Shown: in pieces, positions 52,278 to 61,992 of the stretch
Position numbering within the stretch: position 1 is the stretch's first letter
How the letters are laid out: each line of letters starts with the position of its first letter
Assembly: GCF_001636405.1 (NCBI RefSeq)
Contig: NZ_KV440950.1
Location: 3,142,778 to 3,206,777, forward strand
Source: Peribacillus frigoritolerans
Lineage (GTDB): Bacteria; Bacillota; Bacilli; Bacillales; DSM-1321
DNA: 64,000 nucleotides
Direction of reading: 5' to 3'
Position numbers and translations under genes: made by a program
Notes under the pieces: model-generated
Databases searched by the model: none
Told to the model about the DNA's origin: nothing
What the model saw: the letters and a program-made list of their open reading frames with translations, nothing else

Positions 52278-53690
52278 TCAATGATCATTTTCCTGCTGGT
52301 TAAGATTGGAATGCTTACGGGAATAAGCGAAGTAAATGACTACTCCGATAGCCATCCAGATTAAAAACCTTATCCATGTATGACTCCCTAGCTGAATCAT
52401 CAAGAATACACAAAAAACGATTGCCAGGCCAGGAACGAGCGGTACTGCCGGACAATAAAAAGCTCGTTTCATATCCGGTCTTGTTTTACGTAAAACGATG
52501 ACCGCTACGGAAATCATCGTAAAAGCAGTCAATGTTCCAATGTTGACCAACTCTGCCAATTCACCAAGAGGTATGAATGCTCCCAATAAGGCCGCTATCA
52601 TACCAAATATCCATGAAGCTGCATAAGGTGTTTTATATTTTTTATGAAGTTTTGATAAGGATTTTGGCATCAGCCCATCACGTGACATCGCAAACATAAT
52701 TCGCGTTTGGCCATACAACATTACCAAAATCACCGTTGTCATCCCGAGGAAGGCACCTAGATCGATGATTCCTGCAATCCAATTTTGTCCTGCGCTTTGC
52801 AATACCAAAGAGATCGGATGGTCAAGAGCCTGGCTGAATTGTGCATACGGTACTACACCAGTCATGATCAAACTTACCGCCATATAAAGCACTACACAAA
52901 TGACTAATGAACCGAGAATTCCCCGTGGTAAATTCCTACCTGGATTTCTTGTTTCTTCAGCCGCAGATGCAACTGCATCAAAGCCGATGAAGGCAAAGAA
53001 CATTAAGGCGGCAGTTGAAAATACCCCATCGATTCCAAATGGCATGAAAGGCTGCCAGTTTTCCGGTTTCACATAATATATAGAAGAAACGATGAACAAC
53101 AACACTACCAACACTTTAATAACGACCATTATATTATTGATTCTAGTCGTTTGTTTCGTACCTATGGAAATCAAAAAGGTAATCGCCATGACGATCAAAA
53201 AGGCTGGTAAGTTCATATAAGTCGTGACACCTTCGACCGAACCCGGTGCTGCCGTCAATTTCTCCGGAAAGTTAATTCCGAATCCACTTAGAAATGATTG
53301 GAAATAGCCCGACCACCCGGCCGATACGGCACTGACAGCCAATAAGTATTCAAGGATTAAATCCCAGCCGATTATCCAAGCGGCGAATTCACCTAAAGTT
53401 GCATAAGCATACGTATAAGTCGAACCGGATACCGGCACGGAAGCTGCAAATTCTGCATAAGAAAGTGCAGCGAATAAACAGGCAAGCCCAGCAATGACGA
53501 AAGATAATGAAAGTGCAGGACCAGCATTCACTGCACCAGTACCTGTTAATACAAATATGCCTGTCCCAATAATCGCTCCGATTCCTAGCATCGTTAAATC
53601 CCAAGCCCCTAGTTCCCGTTTCAATCCCTTACCGCCGGAACCTGCGTTTTTCAACAAGTCCTCAATGGACTTCTTCCTAAAAATACTCAT
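52278..53690 (-). CDS. APC-family amino-acid permease (CAT subgroup, YfnA/BcaP-like)
   Basis: 470 residues from the ATG at 53690, which has GGAGG upstream; a longer reading from 53738 has none. Twelve or more helices. The core LGIGAIIGTGIFVLTG and YAEFAASVPVSGSTYTYAYA define the APC substrate region, and FFAFIGFDAVASAAEETRNP is typical of cationic amino-acid-transporter-like members such as YfnA and the branched-chain permease BcaP. It imports an amino acid; which one is uncertain. Single gene. Confidence 0.88.
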   Translation of the reverse strand: MSIFRKKSIEDLLKNAGSGGKGLKRELGAWDLTMLGIGAIIGTGIFVLTGTGAVNAGPALSLSFVIAGLACLFAALSYAEFAASVPVSGSTYTYAYATLGEFAAWIIGWDLILEYLLAVSAVSAGWSGYFQSFLSGFGINFPEKLTAAPGSVEGVTTYMNLPAFLIVMAITFLISIGTKQTTRINNIMVVIKVLVVLLFIVSSIYYVKPENWQPFMPFGIDGVFSTAALMFFAFIGFDAVASAAEETRNPGRNLPRGILGSLVICVVLYMAVSLIMTGVVPYAQFSQALDHPISLVLQSAGQNWIAGIIDLGAFLGMTTVILVMLYGQTRIMFAMSRDGLMPKSLSKLHKKYKTPYAASWIFGMIAALLGAFIPLGELAELVNIGTLTAFTMISVAVIVLRKTRPDMKRAFYCPAVPLVPGLAIVFCVFLMIQLGSHTWIRFLIWMAIGVVIYFAYSRKHSNLNQQENDH

Positions 53691-54194
53691 GTTTTTTCCT
53701 CCGTAAATTTTATAAACTATTCTGAAAACTACAGACAAATAAATTCACTTACCATTTATATCGAAGAAATTTCGACAAATTTCTACAATTCCTGAATTAT
53801 CTGACTTTCAAATTATACGTATTACCCCTTCCTTCGTCAATGATTTATTATTGTAAAATTCCGTTTTTTGAATTTTATTTGGAAGGGAATCCTTAATATT
53901 CAACAGGAATATCAATATTTAACAAATAAGGATGAACAATTCATTATTTTAATATCAATAAAGTAAGCTATTAGAGTATTTCGATTAATTTTTTCTTGTA
54001 AAAGTTCTAATATTTTTAATCCAATATAGAATCATTCGTTATTTTTGTATATGTATTATTATGAAATAATACTCCAATATTATTCTGATCATTCATGCAC
54101 CAATAGTTTGACGGAATCAAAGTACATCACTATACTTATTAAGTCTTAAAAAAAGTACGGGAATTATGCTTAATAATTGAAGAAGGTGACATTC
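53691..54194. other. AT-rich divergent intergenic region
   Basis: About 500 bases between the permease and the DUF3900 gene. Very AT-rich, no gene, T-box or riboswitch motif recognised. Confidence 0.5.
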
Positions 54195-55256
54195 ATGGAT
54201 TTTGCAATTACCTATCTGTCTTTTTATTTGATCCAAGTCGAAGGAAAAGGCGATCAGGCTGATAAGCGCTTTAAACATTTCCAAACTCTTGATACAGAAG
54301 AATACGAAGAAAGTCCTCTAAAGGATTTTTTGGATGGGGAATTGATGAAGATTTCCAAACGGAAAGTCGACCGTCATCCAAAAACTGAACAAATACCGAC
54401 CAAAATTGGATCTTTTATTGTCGAAGAAGGACATGCACTTGATTCCAACCCTAATTACAATGTATTTAACCGTGTTCGATATGCAAAAACAAAACAGGAG
54501 TTCCAAGAGGAAAATGAACAATTCACGCGGTCTTATATTGATACAAGTGCCGTCCGTGGCGGTGTCTTCATAATCGCATCGGCAAAATTAACGAAATATC
54601 TTGATGAACCATTCGTTTTCTTATTAAAATGTGATTTCGAGCCGAAGGTTGCTTCCATTTCGGATGAACGGACCTTGATTAGGCACGTTGAAATGGCAAT
54701 CACCACTAAAAATATGAAGTCCATCCAATACCCATACATGCCCGAAGAAGGAATGGTCGAAGAAGGCGAGCTGAAAATCCATCAGGCCTCACATGCCCGT
54801 TACTTCGAGGACTTCTTGAAGTTCGTCGAATATGGCGAATCGATGCCGGAAATCATGAAAAACCAGGTCATCCACATGGTCCATGAACATGTATCCGCAC
54901 AATTCGAAGAAAACAGTGACGAACTGCAAAAATTCGAACAGGACCTGGAAATCTGGGAAACCAGTGAAAAGCGGGAAATTCAAGAACGCCTTGAAACGCA
55001 CCAAGTCGTCGAAGCCACAGCCCAGATTGTCGAGCATACACCTGAAGCCGAAATGCGAATGAAGCTTGGCAGTACATCCGTCAAAGGACTATTAGCCGAT
55101 TTTGGCGAAAGCATTCATTTAGGAAAGATTAATGGGAAGTATGTATTGATGATAGAATCCAATACAATAGAGTTCGATAAAGGCGTTTCGCCGATTGAAT
55201 TTCATAAGCCGGATGATTTGCAAATACTAATCGAAAAAATCATAAATAAAAGTTGA
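54195..55256 (+). CDS. DUF3900 protein
   Basis: 353 residues from the ATG at 54195, with GAAGGTGA upstream, preferred over a TTG at 54177. It starts MDFAITYLSFYLIQVEG and includes SYIDTSAVRGGVFIIASAKL, FVFLLKCDFEPKVASI and a long charged helical stretch (about 230-300). This fits DUF3900, a Bacillus family without known function that loosely resembles nucleoid-associated 37-kDa proteins in layout. Soluble, monocistronic. Confidence 0.8.
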   Translation: MDFAITYLSFYLIQVEGKGDQADKRFKHFQTLDTEEYEESPLKDFLDGELMKISKRKVDRHPKTEQIPTKIGSFIVEEGHALDSNPNYNVFNRVRYAKTKQEFQEENEQFTRSYIDTSAVRGGVFIIASAKLTKYLDEPFVFLLKCDFEPKVASISDERTLIRHVEMAITTKNMKSIQYPYMPEEGMVEEGELKIHQASHARYFEDFLKFVEYGESMPEIMKNQVIHMVHEHVSAQFEENSDELQKFEQDLEIWETSEKREIQERLETHQVVEATAQIVEHTPEAEMRMKLGSTSVKGLLADFGESIHLGKINGKYVLMIESNTIEFDKGVSPIEFHKPDDLQILIEKIINKS

Positions 55257-55495
55257 TAAATAGTTCGAGTTTTGTGAGCAAAAATGTGAGCAGTATGTGA
55301 TCAATTTTAGACCTTAAAATACTATTAATACTCTTAAATCTAACTACTAACTTTTGTTAGTAGTTTCTCCAGTTTGTTTATTTTTTCTAAGTCCTATTTT
55401 CAATTAAGAAGTTAAATATATTTTTAAGAAATGCATGCTTATCATGAGCCTAAGTAAATACTGCTACTTAGGCTCTTTTCTTATAGAACTTGTTT

Positions 55496-55767
55496 TCATA
55501 CAACTTCACGTTCTGGTATTCCAAAGTTACAAATCCCCCCTTGCCTGCCAAGTTCAGGAAGATTCTTTTGCATTTTCTCATAATATGTTAGCTTCCTCAT
55601 TGTAGCGAATAACACTTCCACCGTGACTTTTGCAGCTTCTTTATTACCTTTCCTATCGTATTTATCAAGTGCTTCTTTAACTCGGTAATCTCTAACTCAG
55701 TGGCTGTGATAATTTCTTGGAAGACATCATTGGCGAGAGTAATGGAAGGAAGATATCTGTTATTCAT
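55496..55767 (-). pseudogene. Frameshifted small hypothetical gene, mobile-element type
   Basis: The ATG at 55767 opens MNNRYLPSITLANDVFQEI and TATELEITELKK; the sense sequence then continues in another frame as KEALDKYDRKGNKEAAKV, VLFATMRKLTYYEKMQ and ends FGIPEREVV at 55496. Both halves are plainly coding-like and helical, about 90 codons in total, separated by one frameshift near 55680. Not recognised by name; similar small proteins accompany phage and plasmid regulators. Confidence 0.6.
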
Positions 55768-55803
55768 TAGTTGATCACCCTGTATTCACAGATGTAGTCA
55801 ACT

Positions 55804-55890
55804 GGAGTTTTAATATCCAGAGCATTAGATATATCTATAGAAGATTTATTTGAAATTGAATTAGTTCAAACTGAAAAAAACCACCAATAG
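55804..55890 (+). pseudogene. C-terminal scrap of an XRE-type regulator
   Basis: About 28 codons read GVLISRALDISIEDLFEIEL and end at TAG, matching the end of helix-turn-helix (XRE) repressors where a LxIsieeLFe motif closes the DNA-binding domain. The rest of the gene is missing. Confidence 0.5.
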
Positions 55891-55912
55891 CAATTACTGG
55901 TGGTCTTTTGTA
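55879..55912 (+). terminator. Terminator after the XRE scrap
   Basis: ACCACCA and TGGTGGT arms followed by CTTTTG. Confidence 0.6.
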
Positions 55913-56037
55913 TAAACAAGAAATTTATTGTAAAAGATATTATTATCACTAGCTTTTCTTTCTTTATTAATTCCCCTTAACTGAGCTGAGGTATATTCCT
56001 TAGCTTTTTTCATTCCTCTTCAAGCCAAGGTTTATCG

Positions 56038-56276
56038 TTAGTAATATAGGTGAGTGAATGCTTTAGCCATTAATTCCATATTAGGCTCATTAGCATAAGT
56101 AATTTTACAAGGCGGTCTATCTTCTTTATTTGTTTTTGCACTCCATGGAATTTTTGCGTTTTTTAATTCTAAGCAACCTAATTGACGCATTTTCTTTATA
56201 ATTTCTGATCTATCCTTATCAGGAAATAGAGCTTCTAATTCCTCGATTGTAGATAATATTATTTTTTCTTAAAGTA
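56038..56276 (-). pseudogene. Fragment of a phage-type hypothetical protein
   Basis: About 78 codons without start: STIEELEALFPDKDRSEI, IKKMRQLGCLELKNAKIPW, TNKEDRPPCKITYANEP and ELMAKAFTHLYY, then a stop. The last block matches the beginning of another fragment at 58231-58425 (ELMAKAFTELYF), so two broken copies of one family flank the vitamin B6 genes. Beyond its stop the sequence decays (KKAKEYTSAQLRGINKER in another frame). Confidence 0.55.
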
Positions 56277-56497
56277 ATTTTTCTTAATCTTTGTAAGGTC
56301 TATGGAAGTTAAATATTTTCAAACTTTAACGAACATAAAAACTGGCTGTTGTGAGGTAAATAGAAAGTTTCCTTATTATTTAAGTGGTTTTTCACAATAT
56401 TCGGCAAAAATATAAGTACTATTTGATTTATACAAAAAGCTCGGTTAGTCAAAAAGCCGAGCTTTTGTTACTCTATTTTTTCCATTTTTTAAAGCAT

Positions 56498-57346
56498 TCA
56501 TAATAACATTCGTAAATATTTTTCGAAGTTAACTCCTTCTACTTTAGGAATTTGCTCCAAGGAGGAATCATTGATAGCCTCTGTCAGGAATGCCACTGCG
56601 AGCTGTACGGATTTTTCTAGGTTCTCTCCACGCATCATGCTTCCCATAATCACAGATGCAAATAGATCACCAGTACCTGAATAGCTTTCACCGTTATACT
56701 GCGTCGCACTATAAAAGGTTCTACTTCCGTCCAAATACATATTTCCGATAAACTGCTTCTCTGAATCTGCTGACGGTGGATTCATTCCAGTGATGATAAC
56801 TTGAGCTCCCGTTTCTTGCTGCAACATATTCCCTGCTTCTTCTATCGCTTTAATATAGTCCTCTTCGTTAGAATAGCTATGCAGCTTTTCATAAGACAAT
56901 CCGGTTAATAAACAGCACTCTGTAACATTTGGTGTAATGACATCTGCACGCTTCACCAGTTCTCTCATAAGTACCAGTAATTCATCGGTAAAAAGTTTAT
57001 AGACTTCTCCTATATCCCCCATTACTGGATCAACAAGTAAAATGGTTTCTTTTGTATAAAATTTATCTAAAAAATGGAAAATATTATTAATTTGCTCTTC
57101 ACCAGTAACGAAGCCGGTATAGATTCCATCAAAGGTTACATTAAGCTTGCTCCATTCTTCTATGAAGTTTTTCATTTTGGATGTAAAATCTTCACAAAAA
57201 AAACTTGGATATCCGGTTTGCGCAGTCAATATGGCCGTTGGTAAAGGGCATGCCTGCACGCCCATGACCGAAAGAACCGGAATTGCAGCTGTTAATGAAC
57301 ATTTTCCAAAAGATGATAAATCCTGTAGTACAGCAACTTTTTTCAT
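56498..57346 (-). CDS. Pyridoxal/pyridoxamine kinase (PdxK/PdxY type)
   Basis: About 282 residues from the ATG at 57346 with GGAGG upstream. Ribokinase-fold vitamin kinase motifs are visible: VLQDLSSFGKCSLTAAIPVL, LLVDPVMGDIG, TPNVTECCLLTG and the catalytic GTGDLFASVIMG near residue 230. It phosphorylates pyridoxal, pyridoxamine or pyridoxine with ATP in the salvage route to PLP. It is divergent from a PdxU-like ECF S component, so uptake and trapping of vitamin B6 share one intergenic region. Confidence 0.9.
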   Translation of the reverse strand: MKKVAVLQDLSSFGKCSLTAAIPVLSVMGVQACPLPTAILTAQTGYPSFFCEDFTSKMKNFIEEWSKLNVTFDGIYTGFVTGEEQINNIFHFLDKFYTKETILLVDPVMGDIGEVYKLFTDELLVLMRELVKRADVITPNVTECCLLTGLSYEKLHSYSNEEDYIKAIEEAGNMLQQETGAQVIITGMNPPSADSEKQFIGNMYLDGSRTFYSATQYNGESYSGTGDLFASVIMGSMMRGENLEKSVQLAVAFLTEAINDSSLEQIPKVEGVNFEKYLRMLL

Positions 57347-57551
57347 AATAACCTCCATATGGCCTATCCACTTTAAACTTTATTTATCTTATCATAAATC
57401 AGCTAAAAACAGTCATCTCCTCTCTCTTTTCAATACGTATAATATCTGTTTTATCAACTGACCTCATAGTTTTTTAATAAATTGACACTTTTATAGACAC
57501 CAGTCTTTTGCTAAAATCAGAGGAAAATTCTAGTTAGGAAGGTTTACAGAT

Positions 57552-58091
57552 ATGCAAAATACACAAAGTTATTCAAGGTCAAGTCAAAAAACTATGGATT
57601 TAATTATTACCGCTATGTTGATTGCTCTTGTGTTCCTATCTACATTCTTTTTGAATATTAAACTGCCAATTGCCGCAAATGGAGGGTTAGTTCATCTAGG
57701 AACAGCTATGCTTTTTATTGCATCTATTTTATTTGGTCCTAAAAAAGCAGCTCTTGCTGGTGCGATAGGAATGGGGTTATTTGATATAGTTGGAGGGTGG
57801 ACATTGTGGGCACCTATCACCATTGTGGCGCGTGGTTTGCAAGGATATATAGTTGGTAAAATCGCTTGGTCAAAGGGTCGCAACGGTACTAGCAATGCTT
57901 TCAATGTAATAGCAACAATCGTTTCAATTCCATTTATGATAGCTGTTTATTATATTGGTGAAGGGATTCTATACGGTAATTGGATTGCACCTTTAGCTTC
58001 GATACCTGGAGATCTCGTTCAAAATATATTAGGAATTATCGTTGCCGTTCCAGTTTGTGTGGCTTTGAAAAAGGTTCCTTATTTTAAGTAA
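57552..58091 (+). CDS. ECF transporter S component, pyridoxine-type (PdxU-like)
   Basis: 179 residues with five or six helices. It has the S-component features AMLIALVFLSTFFLNIKLPIAANGG and an alanine/glycine-rich ASILFGPKKAALAGAIGMGLFDIVGG helix pair that docks on EcfT. Divergent orientation from a pyridoxal kinase points to vitamin B6 as ligand; this is context inference. It needs the shared EcfA/A'/T module encoded elsewhere. Start ATG at 57552 behind AGGAAGG. Confidence 0.83.
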   Translation: MQNTQSYSRSSQKTMDLIITAMLIALVFLSTFFLNIKLPIAANGGLVHLGTAMLFIASILFGPKKAALAGAIGMGLFDIVGGWTLWAPITIVARGLQGYIVGKIAWSKGRNGTSNAFNVIATIVSIPFMIAVYYIGEGILYGNWIAPLASIPGDLVQNILGIIVAVPVCVALKKVPYFK

Positions 58092-58118
58092 ATTCGCTAT
58101 AAAGGTAAACGTCAAGTA

Positions 58119-58165
58119 GCCCCCAAATACTACATGGATGGTGTATTTGGGGGCTATGTTTTGTT
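58119..58165 (+). terminator. Terminator of the ECF gene
   Basis: TAGCCCCCAAATAC and GTATTTGGGGGCTA arms, then TGTTTTG. Confidence 0.85.
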
Positions 58166-58230
58166 TGCTTCCCTTTTTATCGGTACTCTGCATGCAGAGG
58201 GTAAACTAGATGACCACGACAAGACTTTAT

Positions 58231-58425
58231 CTATTTCTTTTTTTCATTCTTAAGTCTTTTAACGTGAGCTCCCATTTTATCTAATTCCTTTTGTTTCCCT
58301 TCTTCATCATTTGCCAATGCAGAAAATAAAGCTATTGTGCCTAATTTGTCGAATTCTACATCTCCAGATCCACCTTTAGTAAAACTAAAGTATAGTTCCG
58401 TAAACGCCTTAGCCATTAATTCGTG
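58231..58425 (-). pseudogene. C-terminal fragment of the same phage-type family as 56038
   Basis: The frame HELMAKAFTELYFSFTKGG continues with FDKLGTIALFSALANDEEG and a Lys-rich end. An ATG at 58416 exists but has no ribosome site and lies inside the conserved block shared with 56038-56276. It runs out of frame from a DUF1232-like remnant, marking a recombination joint near 58420. Confidence 0.5.
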
Positions 58426-58540
58426 TGTAAAACAATAGTAAAGCTACATAAACAACTTTAACCCCTGCTTTTTTGCCGAATTTTTTAATCTTCTTCCAAA
58501 ATGAGTCTTCAGAAAAACCATCTGAGTATTTAGTTGTATC
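58409..58540 (-). pseudogene. N-terminal remnant of a YkvA/DUF1232 protein
   Basis: About 43 codons read KYSDGFSEDSFWKKIKKFGKK and VKVVYVALLLFYT before the frame diverges and stops. This is the characteristic start of YkvA-like (DUF1232) proteins. The frame is closed immediately upstream by a TAA and has no start codon, so it is dead. Confidence 0.55.
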
Positions 58541-58719
58541 TTATTATAATCCCCCCCTATTCATCATCAATTTTTTACCATATTAACAGGATATTACCCT
58601 AATTTTATCCAACCTTCTACAATTCATCAAATCTTTACATGATTAATACATTTATTGAACTTATCTATTTTATAATTAAATTACAATTTAATAATTCACA
58701 TCATATGGAGGATACAATT

Positions 58720-58989
58720 ATGGAAATAAATGAAAGGCAACCATTTGAGTCTTTTTTATCTCCTCGTCAACTTACTGAGTTAAAAATCTTATCTATTAAA
58801 ACAAACATAGCTTTCCATGAATTATTAGCAATGCCATCAATAGTCTCACTTCTAGAGAAACTGAACAATACTACCGAACTAAATGATGAGCTTAATAATA
58901 AAGAAATGATATTAAGAAATAAAGTTTTCATTAATAAAAATAAAGAAGTATTAAAAAAGACACAAAAAGCACTCGACCAATTAGGTTAA
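58720..58989 (+). CDS. Hypothetical helical protein, 89 residues
   Basis: GGAGG at normal spacing selects the ATG at 58720. The protein reads MEINERQPFESFLSPRQLTE, then helices (LLAMPSIVSLLEKLNN, ELNNKEMILRNKVFINKNKE). It is AT-rich in codon choice compared with the left half of the window. No membrane segment or motif was recognised. Its 3' end forms part of the terminator hairpin. Confidence 0.6.
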   Translation: MEINERQPFESFLSPRQLTELKILSIKTNIAFHELLAMPSIVSLLEKLNNTTELNDELNNKEMILRNKVFINKNKEVLKKTQKALDQLG

Positions 58990-59000
58990 GTGCCTTTTCT
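58967..59000 (+). terminator. Terminator overlapping the end of the 89-residue gene
   Basis: AAAAGCACT and AGTGCCTTTT arms bracket the stop codon. Confidence 0.65.
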
Positions 59001-59427
59001 ATGTATTACATTCTAAAAAAGAATAAGTCATCACTTGGTTAAAGTGGATGTCTAGTTTTTCTTATGTTTCCATCCCTCTCATTACATAATAAAAAGCCAC
59101 CCTTTTGGGACGGTTTGGATTTTGTTAATAATAAAATTTCAGACTTAATGTTTCCAAAACACTTAAAATATTTCTTGATAAGCCCACAGTTGATGGTTAT
59201 TGAGTAAACGACTATATAGAAGATCACCGATACTAAAGAATAAGATGGTCGGATAATAATCCCTCCATCTCCTCCAATTGCCCCATTTAACCCTGCTAAT
59301 AAAAAAAGCTCAGTAAATACAAAATGCTTTTATTCTCCAATGTTTTTTACTACAAATTATTCCGATCCTGTTAAAAAAGTATGCAAAAAAAGCACTCAAG
59401 TTATGAGCGCTTCCTGTGTGGTTAACA
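59001..59427. other. Gene-free AT-rich stretch
   Basis: About 430 bases with no supported gene. Short weak inverted arms occur around 59094-59115, and AGCACTC...GAGCGCT near 59391-59412 may end the YitT gene. Confidence 0.45.
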
Positions 59428-60315
59428 TTAATGAATATCTCTCTTTTTGAACCTTCCTCCACGTACTTCCGCAATATTTGCCATTGCTAAGAAAGATGAA
59501 GGGTCGATCTCTTCAACAATTGTAGTTAACTTGGATTCTTCAAGTCTGGTAATTACACAGAAGATAACCTTTTTGTCTTCTCCTGTAAAAGCACCCTCAC
59601 CATGTAAGTATGTCACACCTCGTCCTAAGCGGCTATTGATTGCATCACCCATCTCTTTTGCTTCATCGCTAATTATCCAAACTGACTTTGTTTCTTCCAT
59701 TCCAGTAATAACAATGTCAATGGCTTTAGCAGCTATTACATAAGCTAAGATTGAATACATAGCTCTATCCCATGTGTAAACGAATCCGGCAGAACCAAGT
59801 ATAAATAGATTGATGAACATAACAATTTCACCAACAGAAAAAGGCACTTTTTTACTTATTACAATCGAAAGTATTTCTGTCCCATCAAGAGCACCACCGT
59901 TACGAATTACTATTCCCACACCTATACCTAAAAAAATACCGCCAAAAATTGTAGCAAGAAGGATATCTTCAGTGAAGGGCGGGATAGGATGAAAATATGT
60001 CGCAAAAATGGAAAGCATTATAATCCCATATACAGTAGATATAGCAAAGGTTTTTCCAAACTGTTTATATCCCAGAAATACAAATGGTAGGTTCAAAAGG
60101 AATAGAAAGATTCCCAGTTTTATACCGGTAACGTGAGAAAGCATAATGGAAATACCTGTAATGCCTCCATCAATTACATGATTGGGAATTAAAAAGATTT
60201 CCAATCCAGTGGCCATTAGCAAAGCACCAATTGTAATAAGAATGATCCGTTGGATAATTATCAAACGAGGTAACTTTCTATGCTGCCTTTTTAGTGCTTC
60301 CGTCAGAAAAATCAC
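59428..60315 (-). CDS. YitT-family membrane protein (DUF161 + DUF2179)
   Basis: 295 residues. Five or six helices (about 20-200) include GLEIFLIPNHVIDGGITGIS and GIGVGIVIRNGGALDGTEIL, the two repeated family motifs. A cytosolic DUF2179 domain follows (GRGVTYLHGEGAFTGEDKKVI, then DPSSFLAMANIAEVRGGRF). Members are often paralogous in Bacillus; transport of an unknown small solute is presumed. The GTG at 60315 overlaps AAAGGTG, so the true start may be slightly downstream. Confidence 0.9.
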   Translation of the reverse strand: MIFLTEALKRQHRKLPRLIIIQRIILITIGALLMATGLEIFLIPNHVIDGGITGISIMLSHVTGIKLGIFLFLLNLPFVFLGYKQFGKTFAISTVYGIIMLSIFATYFHPIPPFTEDILLATIFGGIFLGIGVGIVIRNGGALDGTEILSIVISKKVPFSVGEIVMFINLFILGSAGFVYTWDRAMYSILAYVIAAKAIDIVITGMEETKSVWIISDEAKEMGDAINSRLGRGVTYLHGEGAFTGEDKKVIFCVITRLEESKLTTIVEEIDPSSFLAMANIAEVRGGRFKKRDIH

Positions 60316-60466
60316 ACCTTTTATTCATTTATTACTATTATACTCTAATATTAAATCAGGAAAAATAATTTTGAATATAGAAGTTCCAACTTTGTTACAT
60401 CTTCCTAATTTAGCCAAAATAAAACCGCCGCTATTCTTGTTAGCGTTTGATTGTTGTTATTGGTTT

Positions 60467-60859
60467 TCATATCGTTACCCAAGCACCAGCTTTTCTAATT
60501 CTAAATATTCCATTCCCTCTAAAAGTAGAACCATCTTCACAATCATTGGGTACTGTAGCAAAGTTACCTGATAAATCCACTAACCAATCAGATGAACGCC
60601 CTAATACTGACGAAGCATTGATAGGACTCACATAGGCTGAAGCGTACCATCCTGAAATAGCTACTGTACCTGATTTTGCAGTTTGGATACAATACAGAGC
60701 TGAACCTGTCTCTAAAATAACATTAATAATGGCAATTCTTCTGAATGTGTACTTAGTAGCAGATATGTATATCCCTGCATTGACAGGGTTTAGTATGATA
60801 CCGCCATTTATATTAATACGGGAAAAGAGTGAACCAAAATCCCAGCTGCTAACGTCCAA
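60467..60859 (-). CDS. Orphan hypothetical protein, about 130 residues
   Basis: It begins with TTG at 60859, seven bases behind AGGGG. The sequence looks beta-rich with alternating hydrophobic residues (NINGGIILNPVNAGIYISAT, AIINVILETGSALYCIQ, GRSSDWLVDLSGNFATVPND), as in phage-tail, appendage or secreted beta-helix proteins. No signal peptide is visible and nothing was recognised. It is isolated between YitT and vanY-like genes. Confidence 0.5.
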   Translation of the reverse strand: MDVSSWDFGSLFSRININGGIILNPVNAGIYISATKYTFRRIAIINVILETGSALYCIQTAKSGTVAISGWYASAYVSPINASSVLGRSSDWLVDLSGNFATVPNDCEDGSTFRGNGIFRIRKAGAWVTI

Positions 60860-61128
60860 TAATCGCCCCTAAGGTGTTCAAAAACATAAGGGTATAAATA
60901 GAATAAGGTTCAATATATATGTAGTAATACCTTCAGAAGAAAATGGAAGTATTGATTTCTAGTGAAAGGTGAAAAAGAAAAACATACACCCATAGAAAAT
61001 GCTTAAATATTTTTGCGCCTTTAATAAAAATACAATTTGAAACCCAATAAATATTAGTACAAAAATAAGTATACAAAACTGTAAGTGTAAGCAGATAGAA
61101 TACGTCTCCTACTTTATCATTTTTGAAC

Positions 61129-61992
61129 CTAATTCAATGTGGTCACAATCACTCCATCCATATTATTACCAGATATTTCATACTGTTCATTCGCTGGTAC
61201 TTCAACTTCAATTGTCCCACTTTGAGAAATGGGATAATATGAAATTGTATATTTTTTCCCTTCAACACTAATAGAAATGCTCTTTTCATCTTTTAAATAA
61301 TCCAAATATTCTTCCAAAGCTAAATTCATTTCCTGCATAATTGCACTGTGAGGAAAGCCGACATAGCGAATATGCCATGGTTCATATTGAATTCCTGTAA
61401 TATCAGTTTTATTCGCGGGATAGCGTAAGATAAAGCCGTTTTTCCAAGCATTTTCTTCTATCCACTCTCCTTCAGGTGCTTCTTTCATCTTCATTTGAGT
61501 AGACCCTACATCGAGTGCTAATCCTAAATTGTGTTCGCTATGCCCGGCAGGCAAAGCATAGTCAGCCCCCATCTCCTTGTACAGTCTGTTTTGCTCATCA
61601 AAGTCTCGATAACCACTGCTAATTAAGAAATTACTAACCCCATCTTCTTCAGCCGCAGCTATCATCTCCGAAAATTTTTCAGCTATTTCTTCTGATAATT
61701 TTATTTCATTATTAGGTAACTGGTATCCGGTAGTTAATCCTTTGTGTGTAAATAAATTTATGATATCCGATTGTATACCAGCTTGTTCAACTGCATATTC
61801 ACTGTTAACCAAAAGTAGATTCCCTTGATGGATCTGCTCTTCTGTAATCTCAATCTTTAGGGGATTTTCAATAACTGTATTATCATTTTGTTCATATATT
61901 TGATTCTCTACTTTATCTTGGGATATCGGTAATATCTTAAAAATAAAAACTAGAATTAATGCAAAAACCAATAAAATTCCCCACTTTTTCAT
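61129..61992 (-). CDS. VanY-type D,D-carboxypeptidase (M15B), membrane anchored
   Basis: 287 residues. A single N-terminal helix (about 4-20) anchors it outside the membrane. The M15B zinc site is complete: His154 and Asp161 in SEHNLGLALDVG and Glu204/His207 in EPWHIRYVG, with SSGYRDFDEQ before. It removes the terminal D-Ala from peptidoglycan precursors. A C-terminal tail of about 65 residues follows the catalytic domain. It is 117 bases behind a VanS-like kinase gene, so it is probably the target of that two-component system. No D-Ala-D-Lac ligase, dehydrogenase or VanX is present. Confidence 0.9.
   Translation of the reverse strand: MKKWGILLVFALILVFIFKILPISQDKVENQIYEQNDNTVIENPLKIEITEEQIHQGNLLLVNSEYAVEQAGIQSDIINLFTHKGLTTGYQLPNNEIKLSEEIAEKFSEMIAAAEEDGVSNFLISSGYRDFDEQNRLYKEMGADYALPAGHSEHNLGLALDVGSTQMKMKEAPEGEWIEENAWKNGFILRYPANKTDITGIQYEPWHIRYVGFPHSAIMQEMNLALEEYLDYLKDEKSISISVEGKKYTISYYPISQSGTIEVEVPANEQYEISGNNMDGVIVTTLN

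Noticed and set aside
55259..58620. Possible active prophage or integrative element
   Set aside because: Only broken fragments occur; no integrase, terminase, replication gene or clear attachment repeats were seen.
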